16,966 nt of DNA from Treponema sp. (GCA_031257595.1 JAIROH010000256.1:1-16966), one strand, 5' to 3'; shown: positions 1 through 8,067, counted from the stretch's first letter. Program-made: numbers and translations. The notes: generated by a model from the sequence alone, not told the origin.

Positions 1-30
1 TATAAAAATTCACGAAAGTGAATTTTTATA
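1..30. terminator. Perfect 13-bp stem-loop, candidate bidirectional terminator
   Basis: The first 30 bases form a perfect 13-bp inverted repeat (arms 1-13 and 18-30) closed by a GAAA tetraloop. Each strand's 3' arm ends in a run of T (GTGAATTTTTATA). An A-run/stem/T-run symmetry of this kind suits a rho-independent terminator that works in both directions. It lies about 120 bp beyond the stop of the leftward dehydrogenase operon. The stem is AT-rich, so strength is uncertain, and what lies left of the window is unknown. Confidence 0.5.
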
Positions 31-46
31 CCATGCAAACTGCCAA

Positions 47-113
47 AGGAGCCCGTAAATCGGGATATTTTTGCATAAGTATGCAAAAATATCCACAAGT
101 GCAACAGGCTCCT
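47..113. repeat. Nested palindrome downstream of the dehydrogenase gene
   Basis: Outer arms AGGAGCC (47-53) and GGCTCCT (107-113) enclose a perfect 14-bp inverted repeat, GGATATTTTTGCAT (63-76) and ATGCAAAAATATCC (81-94), with loop AAGT. A short alternative stem, CCCG/CGGG (52-55 with 61-64), competes with both. Neither strand has a T-run straight after the long stem, so this is not a standard terminator. It could be an operator, a transcript 3'-end stabiliser or a small mobile palindrome. The pairing is seen directly; the role is unknown. Confidence 0.5.
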
Positions 114-153
114 AGCCGAAAGAAGCGAGTGGAGAGAGAAGTGAGAAGATTTG

Positions 154-1149
154 TTATATATTCGTTTTTGCCAAAACCGCGGGTGCTTGCCGGTTGGATC
201 CGGGAACTACATTTAGTTCAATTCCCTGTATAAACGCCTCAAGGTTATCAGCTACCTGCCGGATAAGCTGTGCACGGGCATTTGTTGTTGCCCATCCAAT
301 ATGCGGTGTCAAAATACAATTTTTTGCATGCAATAGCGGATGATCTTTCTTTGGAGGTTCCTGCGATAAAACATCCAGCCCCGCCCCGGCCAAATGCCCG
401 CTGTTTAGCGCGTCCGCAAGATCTTGATCGACAACAAGCCCTCCGCGAGAAGTGTTGACGAGATAAGTACCGGATTTCATCATCGCAAGGGTCTTTTTAT
501 TGATCATGCCATAAGTAGACTCCGTAAGCGGACAGTGAAGCGTAATAAAATCAGAGGTTTTTAAGAGTTCCTCAAAAGTCATCCACTTGACAGCAGGATA
601 TTCATACCGAAACATATCAAAAGCAACGATACGCATGCCAAACGTAGTCCCAATCGCTGCCATACGCTGCCCAATTTTACCCAGACCGATTATCCCGAGT
701 GTTTTTCCGTCAAGACCTATTAATGGTTGCAGCCAATAGGAATTATAGGGCTGTGAAGTCCAAAGGAATTCGTTTACGATACTGTGATGATGCAGATCGA
801 TACGGTAACACAGCTCCAGTATGAGCGCAAAGGCAAGCTGCGATACGGAATGGTTCGCGTATAAGGGCACATTCGTCACCCGAATGCCCCGTGCCTGTGC
901 TGCGTTTACATCGACATGATCGATACCGGTGGCCAATATACCGATATATTGCAATCGCGGCAGTTGAGAAAGAATATCGGCTGTTAAAGGGACCTTGTTA
1001 GTGATAATCGCTTGTGCTTTTTTCGCGCGTGGAACAATTTCATCTGTTTCGGTATTGTCATAAATGACTGTTTCTCCCAAACGTTCTAACGCAGACCAAT
1101 CCAAATCGCCGGGGTTCGTTGTATGACCGTCCAGCACAACTATTTCCAC
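154..1149 (-). CDS. D-2-hydroxyacid dehydrogenase, NAD-dependent
   Basis: The 331-residue protein has the full D-2-hydroxyacid dehydrogenase layout: a split substrate domain around a Rossmann domain with the dinucleotide loop GLGKIG (155-160). The expected catalytic triad is present: Arg235 in NTSRGGLVV, Glu264 in LDVLSQEPP and His283 in LTPHIGWAT. The family interconverts 2-oxo acids and D-2-hydroxy acids in the cytoplasm; members include glycerate, lactate and 2-hydroxyisocaproate dehydrogenases, and the substrate here cannot be read from sequence. The start is GTG, placed 5 bases after GGAGG; this ribosome site lies in the 11-bp gap after the iclR stop, so the two genes are probably translated together. 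It is the last gene of the operon. With an aminotransferase and an amino-acid importer in the same operon, reduction of a 2-oxo acid made by transamination is the likely job. Confidence 0.9.
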   Translation of the reverse strand: MEIVVLDGHTTNPGDLDWSALERLGETVIYDNTETDEIVPRAKKAQAIITNKVPLTADILSQLPRLQYIGILATGIDHVDVNAAQARGIRVTNVPLYANHSVSQLAFALILELCYRIDLHHHSIVNEFLWTSQPYNSYWLQPLIGLDGKTLGIIGLGKIGQRMAAIGTTFGMRIVAFDMFRYEYPAVKWMTFEELLKTSDFITLHCPLTESTYGMINKKTLAMMKSGTYLVNTSRGGLVVDQDLADALNSGHLAGAGLDVLSQEPPKKDHPLLHAKNCILTPHIGWATTNARAQLIRQVADNLEAFIQGIELNVVPGSNRQAPAVLAKTNI

Positions 1150-1160
1150 GATGTCCTCCG

Positions 1161-1922
1161 TTAAATGGTGTTTTTAGAATAACCCAACCGAAGTTCGATA
1201 AGGTGTACTTGCTCAGCGAGTTTTTCGATGACTTCTTTCCGATCCGTATGTGAATAATCCTCCTTGAGACTAGACACGCTGATAGCCGCTACCGGCATAC
1301 CCTGTTGGTTATGGATGGCCATAGCCATGCAGCAGATATGCTCATAGTTTTCGCCGTTATCTATCGCGTATCCACGGGATCTTGTTTTTTGTATTTCCAA
1401 AAGCAAAGCGGGATAATCCCGCAGGGTATTGCGTGTCCGGTATTCGTAGGGGCCGTGTCCGAGCAGCGTAAAAATCTCATTATCCGAGAGTACGGATAAC
1501 AGCGCTTTACCGAGCGCCGTACAATAGAGGGGCTGCATCATACCGACAGCGCCCTCGGTAAACAATTGACGCGAGGGATCCTGTTTGTCCAAGGTCAGTA
1601 CATATTTGTTGTGTAAAACGCCCAACATAATTGTTTTGTTCAGAATGTTGCTTAAAACCAGTAAAGACGGTTTACAGATGTTATAAATGTTCAAGCTCCT
1701 TCGATAGGCGTTTCCCAACTCAAACACCCCAAAACCAAGACGGTAGTTTTTCGCTTCAGTATCCTCAATTTCAACATAGCTGTGTTCCAAGAGCGATTTT
1801 ATAATATCGAATGTACTGGTTTTTGGAATATTCAACCGTTTTGAGATCTCCGCAAGAGAAAGAACCTTTTCCTCGGACAATAATTTCAATATTTCCAGGG
1901 CGCGGGATACCGAACGATTCAT
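1161..1922 (-). CDS. IclR-family transcriptional regulator
   Basis: The protein has 253 residues, the normal length for IclR proteins. Residues 1-60 form the N-terminal winged helix-turn-helix (SVSRALEILKLLSEE, then LAEISKRLNIPKTSTFDII), and about residues 70-250 form the GAF-like effector domain, with family segments such as YCTALGKALLS and AISVSSLKED. IclR proteins bind DNA as dimers or tetramers and usually control nearby catabolic genes in response to a small acid. The gene sits inside the operon, between aminotransferase and dehydrogenase, so it may regulate its own operon, with a 2-oxo or 2-hydroxy acid as a plausible effector (inference). The ATG follows GAGAGG at ordinary spacing. The 56 bp upstream hold no clear promoter. 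Confidence 0.9.
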   Translation of the reverse strand: MNRSVSRALEILKLLSEEKVLSLAEISKRLNIPKTSTFDIIKSLLEHSYVEIEDTEAKNYRLGFGVFELGNAYRRSLNIYNICKPSLLVLSNILNKTIMLGVLHNKYVLTLDKQDPSRQLFTEGAVGMMQPLYCTALGKALLSVLSDNEIFTLLGHGPYEYRTRNTLRDYPALLLEIQKTRSRGYAIDNGENYEHICCMAMAIHNQQGMPVAAISVSSLKEDYSHTDRKEVIEKLAEQVHLIELRLGYSKNTI

Positions 1923-1978
1923 TTATTGTAAACCTCTCATTTTGTTTGCGCTTTTTGCATCGTATAATCTAACCCGGC

Positions 1979-3145
1979 TTACCTTATATCCGGTTTTGAG
2001 CCGCGGCGGGTGAAAATATACTCTGCTGTTCTGCTTATGCCTTCCCGTACCGTTTCGGGATCAGACGCGATAGACGCACGCACATAACGCCTGCCCGAAT
2101 CGCCAAACGCGTATCCCGGAGCCGTGGCGACACGGGTATTGTTCAAGAGATCCAGCACGAACATCGTCGAATCCTCACATTCCGCGTTGATCCATATATA
2201 AAAGGCCCCTCTCGGAATAAAATAATCCACGCCACGGGCGTCTAAAAGGCGTTTGGCGGTATTAATATTTTTGCTATATACATTTACCATCGTGTGGAGC
2301 ATATCACCGGGACCTTTAAGCGCTGCGAGTGCGGCGTATTGACAGACCCCCGGTACGTTTGAAACATAGGATTCCTGCATTTTTACCATTGTGGCAATCA
2401 CTTCTTGAGACGCAACTGCGTAACCAATGCGCCACCCGGTCATGGCATACGTTTTGGAAAACGAGAAAATTCCGATGACCCTGCCATCCGTGTCATGACA
2501 GAGCGCCGACTGATGATGACAGTCATATACCAGCTTTTCATATACCTCATCGGATATGAGAAACAGGTCATGCGCTTTGGCAAAGGAGACCAGTTTCTCC
2601 ATTACCGTTTCCGAAAATACAACGCCGAGGGGATTGGATGGCGAGTTAATGTATATTGCCTTGGTTTTCGCGGTGACAAGTCGTTCCAGTTCATCAAAAT
2701 CCGGCAATGCGTCTTTAGCGGGGTCAAGTAGATAAAATTTTGATGTCAAACCACATGCGTGCGCTATCATGGCGGCGTTCGGCCAAACCGGATCCGGCAA
2801 CAGAATTTCATTGCCAGGATCACAGCATACACGAAACGCGTTGGCAATGGCCTGTACACCGCCCGTGGTTACGATTACGTTATCCGTTGAAATTGAAACG
2901 GCATAGTCCGCATTGATACGGTCACGTATCGCGGTACGCAGATCTTGGATTCCCGCGCAGGGAAGGTATTTTGTGTATCCGTCATGTAACGCTTTGCGGC
3001 CGGCTTCAACGATATGTGGCGCGGTAGCAAAAAGCGGCTCACCGATTTCCATATGCAGTACATTGTCCAAAGAACGCGCCTGTTCCGCGATAGCGCGAAT
3101 GCCGGATTGTTTCGCGGTTTGCGTGATTGCCGATATGGTTGGCAT
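1979..3145 (-). CDS. Class I/II PLP-dependent aminotransferase
   Basis: This 388-residue protein is a fold-type I aminotransferase of the aspartate-aminotransferase superfamily. The PLP lysine is Lys231 in SFSKTYAMTGWRIGY, with the phosphate-binding Arg239 just after. Asn171 (NSPSNPLG) and Asp199 (ISDEVYEK) contact the cofactor, and Arg356 (RYVRASIA) should bind the substrate carboxylate. It moves an amino group between an amino acid and a 2-oxo acid in the cytoplasm; the motifs do not say which. ATG follows GGAGG by 7 bases. It starts 54 bp after the livF stop in the same orientation, which points to the imported amino acid as substrate. A biosynthetic aspartate, alanine or aromatic aminotransferase is possible but fits the context less well. 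Confidence 0.9.
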   Translation of the reverse strand: MPTISAITQTAKQSGIRAIAEQARSLDNVLHMEIGEPLFATAPHIVEAGRKALHDGYTKYLPCAGIQDLRTAIRDRINADYAVSISTDNVIVTTGGVQAIANAFRVCCDPGNEILLPDPVWPNAAMIAHACGLTSKFYLLDPAKDALPDFDELERLVTAKTKAIYINSPSNPLGVVFSETVMEKLVSFAKAHDLFLISDEVYEKLVYDCHHQSALCHDTDGRVIGIFSFSKTYAMTGWRIGYAVASQEVIATMVKMQESYVSNVPGVCQYAALAALKGPGDMLHTMVNVYSKNINTAKRLLDARGVDYFIPRGAFYIWINAECEDSTMFVLDLLNNTRVATAPGYAFGDSGRRYVRASIASDPETVREGISRTAEYIFTRRGSKPDIR

Positions 3146-3199
3146 AAATATTCCTCCGTCTTTTATTACAACGATTTCAGGTTTAAGTGAAGCAGGCTT

Positions 3200-3907
3200 T
3201 TATATACCAAGATACGCCTGCATAATTTCAGGGTCATTCAGCAATTGCTGAGCGTTTCCCGACTTGATGATTTCACCGGTTCGTAACACATACGCCCGGT
3301 TTGCAATATTGAGAGCCATGTTGGCGTTTTGCTCTATCAACAATATTGTCATGCCGGACTTGTTTAACTTTTCAATGATGTTAAAGATACTTTCAACGAC
3401 AAGCGGAGCGAGACCCATAGACGGTTCGTCAAGCAGCAAAAGCTGGCCTTGTGTCATAAGCGCCCTGCCTATGGCAAGCATTTGCTGTTCGCCACCGCTC
3501 AGCGTACCGGCCGGCTGGTTTGAGCGTTCCTTTAAACGGGGAAAAAGACTAAAAACATACTCAATGTTTTTATGAACGGCCTTTTCGTCCTTGCGAAGGA
3601 TAGCGCCTAACGCCAGATTTTGCTGAACCGTAAGCGTAGAGAATACTCGTCGACCTTCCGGAACATGGGCAATACCCGCTTGTACGAGCTTATGTGCGGG
3701 CATTTTATTGGTTATCGCGTTTCCCAAAAATTCAATGGAGCCGCGTGTAATTTTTTCCAACCCCGAAATGGTACGCAATATGGTTGTTTTACCCGCACCA
3801 TTTGCACCGATGAGGGTTACAATTTCTCCTTTGTTGATTTCAAAGGACACGCCCTTAACCGCCCTGATCATGCCGTAATATACATGGAGATCAGTTACCC
3901 TTAGCAA
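3200..3907 (-). CDS. livF: Branched-chain amino acid ABC transporter ATPase LivF
   Basis: One of the two ATPases of a HAAT-type (branched-chain amino acid) importer. Visible motifs are Walker A GANGAGKT near residues 34-41, the LivF-typical HVPEGRRVF segment, signature LSGGEQQ and Walker B LLLDEPSMGLAP. The usual H-loop histidine is replaced by Gln in LIEQNAN, which is normal for LivF. I place the start at TTG 3907 rather than the in-frame TTG at 3937: GGAGG ends 5 bases before it, and the 235-residue product starts MLRVTDLHVYYG, matching the family's length. This start lies inside livG, giving a 17-base overlap and hence translational coupling. Confidence 0.92.
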   Translation of the reverse strand: MLRVTDLHVYYGMIRAVKGVSFEINKGEIVTLIGANGAGKTTILRTISGLEKITRGSIEFLGNAITNKMPAHKLVQAGIAHVPEGRRVFSTLTVQQNLALGAILRKDEKAVHKNIEYVFSLFPRLKERSNQPAGTLSGGEQQMLAIGRALMTQGQLLLLDEPSMGLAPLVVESIFNIIEKLNKSGMTILLIEQNANMALNIANRAYVLRTGEIIKSGNAQQLLNDPEIMQAYLGI

Positions 3908-4673
3908 GTTTACCTCCGCTTCCGAGATATGCCTCAATTACCTTGGGATTGGATTGAATCTGTTGAGGGGTCCCCTCAGCGATGGTCTCACCAAAGTCAA
4001 GAACCTTAATTCGCTCGGCAATGGACATAACGAAACTCATATGATGCTCAATAAGCAAAATACTTACCTTGAATTGTTTGCGGATCTGGTCAATGAGACG
4101 AATGACCTCATCAATTTCACTTTGAACCATTCCGGCGCAGGGTTCGTCAAGCAACAACACCTTGGGCTGTGTCATCATGGCCCGGCAAATTTCAAGCTTC
4201 CGCTGTTCACCATAGGAAAGGTTGGATGCTAAAAAGTGGTATTTTTCGTCCAGGTGGAACAGTTTTAAGAGATCCATTGCCATATCCGCCATCTGCTGTT
4301 CCTCTTTGTGGAAACGCCTGGTTCGCATAAACGCCAAATAAAGGCCATACCGTTCATGAAAGATCTGGGCTATCAACAGATTTTCGATGACGGTTGTACC
4401 GCCAAAAAGGCGTATGTTTTGAAAGGTACGGGCGATTCCGTGTTTTGTCCATAAATGCGGCGGCTTGCCGACAAGGCTTTTCTTTTCAATCAGGATATCG
4501 CCGCTTGTCGGTTTATAGAGTCCGGTAAGCATGTTGAATACAGTTGTTTTACCCGCACCGTTTGGTCCGATAATCGCCACGAGTTCTTCTTTTTCCAGTG
4601 ACAACGAAAACCCGCTTACGGCTTTCAATCCCCCAAAATGGATGGAAATGTTGTCAATATCCATCAACGCCAT
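3891..4673 (-). CDS. livG: Branched-chain amino acid ABC transporter ATPase LivG
   Basis: The 260-residue second ATPase of the importer. Walker A is GPNGAGKT (36-43); the LivG-typical ARTFQNIRLF follows at 81-90; signature LSYGEQRKLEICRAMM starts at 152; Walker B is LLLDEPCAGM (173-182); and the H-loop is His210 in LLIEHHMSFV. LivG keeps the H-loop histidine that LivF lacks, so the two are readily told apart. The ATG shares its A with the livM stop (TAATG), the tightest coupling in this operon. LivG and LivF are expected to form the cytoplasmic ATPase heterodimer under LivH and LivM. Confidence 0.93.
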   Translation of the reverse strand: MALMDIDNISIHFGGLKAVSGFSLSLEKEELVAIIGPNGAGKTTVFNMLTGLYKPTSGDILIEKKSLVGKPPHLWTKHGIARTFQNIRLFGGTTVIENLLIAQIFHERYGLYLAFMRTRRFHKEEQQMADMAMDLLKLFHLDEKYHFLASNLSYGEQRKLEICRAMMTQPKVLLLDEPCAGMVQSEIDEVIRLIDQIRKQFKVSILLIEHHMSFVMSIAERIKVLDFGETIAEGTPQQIQSNPKVIEAYLGSGGKLAKGN

Positions 4674-5725
4674 TATGATTCACCTTTCCTGATTTTGAGG
4701 AATTTAAAGGGTCGTTTCGCATGAAACAGCGGCGGATCCCCGTTTATAAGGTAGTTGTTCATACGCAGAATGGGGAATTCTTTACCGCCATAGATACCGT
4801 TTTGTCTGCGAAGCATGATAATGATCAATGCCAGGGCATAGATGACCATACGCCAATCGTCCAGGAAACGCAGTACCTCCTGCAATACGGTAAGGATACC
4901 GGCACCGAGTATGGAACCACTGATGCTGCCTGTTCCGCCTGCGTACATAAACACCAGGTAATCAATTGATTTTGTATATTTGAATTGTTCCGGTTGAATA
5001 AACATGGTAATGTGCGCGAACAGCCCTCCGGCAATACCGGCAAAAAAGGCGGCGACAACAAATGCCTGTGTTTTGTATCGTGTCAAATTGATACCCATTG
5101 CGCTTGCGGCAACCTCATTCTCACGAATGGCGATTGAAGCACGGCCGTGAATAGAATACACATAGTTCCGGATCAGCAGACAGATTATAACGGTGATCGC
5201 AAAAACAATGAACACCGTACTGTATCGTGGAATTCCTATCATGCCCCGTGCGCCGCCCACATATTGGATGAGGTTGAAAATAGAACGGATAATCTCTCCG
5301 GCTCCCAGGGTTACAATGGCAAGATAATCACCCTTGATATTGAGAGAGGGAAGACCGATCAGAAAACCGACAAATCCCGCGACAAGGCCGCCAACCACGA
5401 GGGTTGTGAGAAAAAACGGTATACTGGCAAAACCGGGCCATGAAGACGTGCGGAAAAAGAGCGTTGTGAGCGTAGCGGAAACATACGCGCCAATCGCCAT
5501 AAAACCGGCATGCCCGATTGAAAACTGCCCGGTAAAGCCGTTCACGAGATTCAGGCTGCTGGTCATGATAATATTCACACACGCAAGCATGATAACCTGT
5601 TCATGGTAAGAATTGAGAATACGCAGGCGTTTAAGCAGTACAAGGAGAAGATAGGCAAAAGCCGCGCCAATAATGAACAATCCTGATTGGTTTTGCAATT
5701 TATTCTTCGTTTTGAACCAATTCAA
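4673..5725 (-). CDS. livM: Branched-chain amino acid ABC transporter permease LivM
   Basis: A 350-residue inner-membrane permease with many hydrophobic segments and the family motifs GFTGQFSIGHAGF and FAGIAGGLFAHI, the latter part of the coupling region that meets the ATPases. The C-terminus (LRRQNGIYGGKEF and about 40 further residues) is longer than the typical RPQGLFG ending and is probably cytoplasmic. The start is TTG at 5725, 9 bases after the livH stop with a modest AGG upstream, so this start is less certain than the others. LivM pairs with LivH to form the channel. Confidence 0.9.
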   Translation of the reverse strand: MNWFKTKNKLQNQSGLFIIGAAFAYLLLVLLKRLRILNSYHEQVIMLACVNIIMTSSLNLVNGFTGQFSIGHAGFMAIGAYVSATLTTLFFRTSSWPGFASIPFFLTTLVVGGLVAGFVGFLIGLPSLNIKGDYLAIVTLGAGEIIRSIFNLIQYVGGARGMIGIPRYSTVFIVFAITVIICLLIRNYVYSIHGRASIAIRENEVAASAMGINLTRYKTQAFVVAAFFAGIAGGLFAHITMFIQPEQFKYTKSIDYLVFMYAGGTGSISGSILGAGILTVLQEVLRFLDDWRMVIYALALIIIMLRRQNGIYGGKEFPILRMNNYLINGDPPLFHAKRPFKFLKIRKGES

Positions 5726-5734
5726 AGCTTTAAC

Positions 5735-6634
5735 CTAAACCTTTTCAACCGTTGTATTTCCAAGGAGACCCGCGGGTTTAAAAATCAGTACCAGAATCAA
5801 TATGATAAACGCCACCATATAGCCGATACTTGAATTCACCGCGGAAGCGAGGACCTCGATCGCACCCAGGACAATGCCGCCAAACATCGCGCCGCGGATA
5901 TCCCCGATGCCGCCGAAAACAGCCGCGATAAACGCTTTGGTTCCCAGCCAGGTACCCATATACACATCAATAAGCGGATACATCATGGAATAGAGTATTC
6001 CCGTCACGGCCGCCAAAACGGCGCCGATAAAAAACGTAATGGAGATAATCCGGTTCACGTTGATGCCCATCAGGGCGGCTGCATCCTTGTCCAGGCTGAC
6101 GGCACGCATTTGCCAGCCAATTTTCGTTTTGCCAATCAGGAAGTTCATCCCAAGCATAAGTACAATCGTTACACAGATTACAATCAAAGAAAGATTGTTG
6201 ACACTGATCGGGCCCAATGAATGAACTTTGCTCGTTATGAACACTGGAAAACCGCGCGGCGTTGGGCCGATGAATTTAAGGGAACGAAACAGGTTTTCGA
6301 TGAAAAGCGAGACCCCTATCGCGGTTATGAGTGCGGAAAGCCGTGGTTTACTCCGCAATGGTTTATACGCGACACGTTCAACACTCACGCTGACCAGTCC
6401 GGTAATAATGCAGGCGAGCAATAACGCACACGTTACATATAACGGAGAATTGGCGTACATCGCACCAAGGGTAAGGCCAAAGTACGAGGCGAATGCTCCT
6501 ATCATCAGAAAATCACCATGCACAAAATTGATCATGCCTACAATGCCATAGACCATTGTATATCCGATAGCGAGTAACGCGTACACACTGCCAAGCTGTA
6601 TACCGTAAATAAGCAACTGTATAATATGTATCAT
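5735..6634 (-). CDS. livH: Branched-chain amino acid ABC transporter permease LivH
   Basis: A permease of about 299 residues, nearly all transmembrane helix. The family hallmark MVYGIVGMINFVHGD lies near the N-terminus, GIGDIRGAMFGG in the second half forms part of the ATPase-coupling loop, and the ending LIFKPAGLLG is typical of LivH. The reading frame also opens with TTG at 6637, but the adjacent ATG at 6634 lies 5 bases from GAGG and is the better start. It is separated from the binding-protein gene by about 100 bp containing a stem-loop, the usual arrangement when the binding protein is made in excess. Confidence 0.92.
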   Translation of the reverse strand: MIHIIQLLIYGIQLGSVYALLAIGYTMVYGIVGMINFVHGDFLMIGAFASYFGLTLGAMYANSPLYVTCALLLACIITGLVSVSVERVAYKPLRSKPRLSALITAIGVSLFIENLFRSLKFIGPTPRGFPVFITSKVHSLGPISVNNLSLIVICVTIVLMLGMNFLIGKTKIGWQMRAVSLDKDAAALMGINVNRIISITFFIGAVLAAVTGILYSMMYPLIDVYMGTWLGTKAFIAAVFGGIGDIRGAMFGGIVLGAIEVLASAVNSSIGYMVAFIILILVLIFKPAGLLGNTTVEKV

Positions 6635-6676
6635 CAAGACCTCATATGCGTAAAACTATTACCCAAAAGCCTTTAC

Positions 6677-6718
6677 AAAAGGGGAAAGGACGGTTTTGCT
6701 TCCATGCTTTCCCCTTTT
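6677..6718 (-). terminator. Intercistronic stem-loop between livJ and livH
   Basis: A perfect 12-bp inverted repeat, AAAAGGGGAAAG (6677-6688) and CTTTCCCCTTTT (6707-6718), with an 18-base loop, lies 19 bases past the livJ stop. Read leftward, the 3' arm ends in TTTT and is followed by GTAAAGG, so the T-tract is short. That fits a partial terminator or a 3'-end stabiliser that leaves more binding-protein than permease mRNA. The pairing is direct; the role is inferred from position. Confidence 0.7.
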
Positions 6719-6736
6719 CCGGTACGCTGCTCCTTG

Positions 6737-7906
6737 TCAAGGATTGACGGTTGTTACATATGAACGTTGGCCCTGCGCGTTATAGCGGATGATCTGCGCA
6801 GACTTGGTCGGGTTGCGGTTTTCATCAAACGAGAAGTTGCCGCTTGGGGTCTGCAAATTTTTGATTGCCGCCATTGCGTTTCGAATTCCATCGGGGGTTA
6901 CTTCAGCAGCGTTTTGAATCGCGTTGTATACGATCATGGCGGATTCCCAGGAGAGAACGACATTGGAGTTCGGCTGTATACCGGTAGCGTCAAAATACAT
7001 TTTGGAAAATTCCTGTGCCTGGGGGTCCGCGCTGTCTGCGGAGAATGCGGCAACGTATTGTACCCCGTCAATCGCTGGTCCGGCGATGGTAACAACTTCA
7101 CTTATGTCGAAAGAGTCGCCGCCGACGATGGGCAGGGTGATATTCATCTGGCGGATTTGCTGTACCTGTAAGGGCAGCTCGACGTATAAATTGGGCAGAA
7201 AAATCACGTCGGCATCCGAGGATTTGATGGCGGAAAGCTGTACGCTGTAATCCTTGACTTCAGAACCGGTATATTCCTCCACCCGAACGACGGCGCCGCC
7301 CAGGGCCTTAAAGTTTTCGCTAAAGGACCGCTGCAGACCGGTAGGGTAGTCGTCCGCGTTGTTGTACAGAATGGCGGCCCTGCGGGCGTTGAGATTTTCA
7401 TAGGCATATTTAGCGGCAACCTTACCCTGGAAAGGATCGATAAAGCACGCGCGGAAGATATAGTTACCTACCTGCGTAACTTTTTCATTTGTCGGAAACG
7501 TACCGATTTGGGGAATCTTCGCACTCTGAGCGACGGGTGCGGCGGCCAGCATGGTTTTGCTCGCATCGGGGCCGATGATAGCCGCGACTTTATGTTCGTC
7601 AATCAACCTTCGGTTGACTGTTGCCGCGACCTCGGGTCTGTTTTCGTTATCTTCGACAATAAACTGGATTTCATAGGTTTTTCCGGAAGCCTTGTGGGTT
7701 ACTTTGTTGTCTATCGATTTGGCGAAGAGTTCTATCGGCTGAGTAATCATTTTACCGGCTGCCGCACCGTCTCCGGAAACCGACGCGGATACGCCGATCC
7801 TGATGACATTCTCATTCGATGTTCCACCTGTAACGCCCTGGCGCGAACATGCCATTAACACAAGAACAAAACACGCTCCAAAGAAAATCGCAGAATACTT
7901 TTTCAT
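6737..7906 (-). CDS. livJ: Branched-chain amino acid ABC transporter substrate-binding lipoprotein
   Basis: A 389-residue periplasmic-binding-protein-type receptor (Peripla_BP_6/LivJ-K class) that captures the amino acid for LivHMGF. The N-terminus MKKYSAIFFGACFVLVLMAC is a lipoprotein signal peptide with lipobox LMAC, so the mature chain begins at Cys20 and is lipid-anchored. Family features include IRIGVSASVSGDGAAAGK at the start of the fold, AAIIGPDASKTMLAAAP, and SWESAMIVYNAI in the second lobe. The frame opens 35 codons earlier, but ATG 7906 is chosen because it gives an intact signal peptide and follows a strong GGAGG, spaced rather widely at 11 bases. It is the first gene of the operon. 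Ligand specificity cannot be told from sequence; leucine/valine-type or aromatic amino acids are likely. Confidence 0.9.
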   Translation of the reverse strand: MKKYSAIFFGACFVLVLMACSRQGVTGGTSNENVIRIGVSASVSGDGAAAGKMITQPIELFAKSIDNKVTHKASGKTYEIQFIVEDNENRPEVAATVNRRLIDEHKVAAIIGPDASKTMLAAAPVAQSAKIPQIGTFPTNEKVTQVGNYIFRACFIDPFQGKVAAKYAYENLNARRAAILYNNADDYPTGLQRSFSENFKALGGAVVRVEEYTGSEVKDYSVQLSAIKSSDADVIFLPNLYVELPLQVQQIRQMNITLPIVGGDSFDISEVVTIAGPAIDGVQYVAAFSADSADPQAQEFSKMYFDATGIQPNSNVVLSWESAMIVYNAIQNAAEVTPDGIRNAMAAIKNLQTPSGNFSFDENRNPTKSAQIIRYNAQGQRSYVTTVNP

Positions 7907-7980
7907 GATTTCTAATTCCTCCTCATTTGTTTGATTTACATTTGGTATTACGGGAATAAAAATTCGAAGTACACACAGGA

Positions 7981-8025
7981 GAACACCTTTAATGTTCGGA
8001 TATGCGAACAACGTTCTAAATATCC
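7981..8025 (-). promoter_or_regulatory. Clustered GAAC/GTTC half-sites in the livJ leader, candidate operator
   Basis: Just downstream of the predicted transcription start lie four half-sites: GAAC 7981, GTTC 7994, GAAC 8006 and GTTC 8013. They form palindromes GAAC-N9-GTTC and GAAC-N3-GTTC. A wider palindrome, GGATAT (7998-8003) with ATATCC (8020-8025), encloses the second, and GTTCG/CGAAC (7994-7998, 8005-8009) offers another pairing. The position suits a repressor site or a leader RNA with alternative folds. The operon's IclR protein is the obvious candidate binder, but this is inference. Confidence 0.5.
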
Positions 8026-8036
8026 GTATGACAATG

Positions 8037-8067
8037 ATTATATCACCGATAGATCTGAATTTGTCAA
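8037..8067 (-). promoter_or_regulatory. Sigma70-type promoter of the liv operon
   Basis: On the minus strand a perfect -35 box TTGACA (8067-8062) is followed by TGATATAAT. The -10 is either GATATA with a 17-base spacer (8044-8039) or TATAAT with a 19-base spacer (8042-8037). Transcription would start near 8030, leaving a leader of about 125 bases before the livJ ATG. A second TTGACA (8090-8085) lies 23 bases upstream, next to the tandem repeats. Confidence 0.75.

Noticed and set aside
18..233. Plus-strand 71-codon frame at the left edge.
   Set aside because: It runs through two palindromes and into the dehydrogenase 3' end, has no ribosome site, and its composition follows the repeats.
7907..8011. 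Upstream extension of the binding protein by 35 codons.
   Set aside because: It would put a charged segment before the lipoprotein signal, and the ribosome site GGAGG lies directly ahead of ATG 7906.
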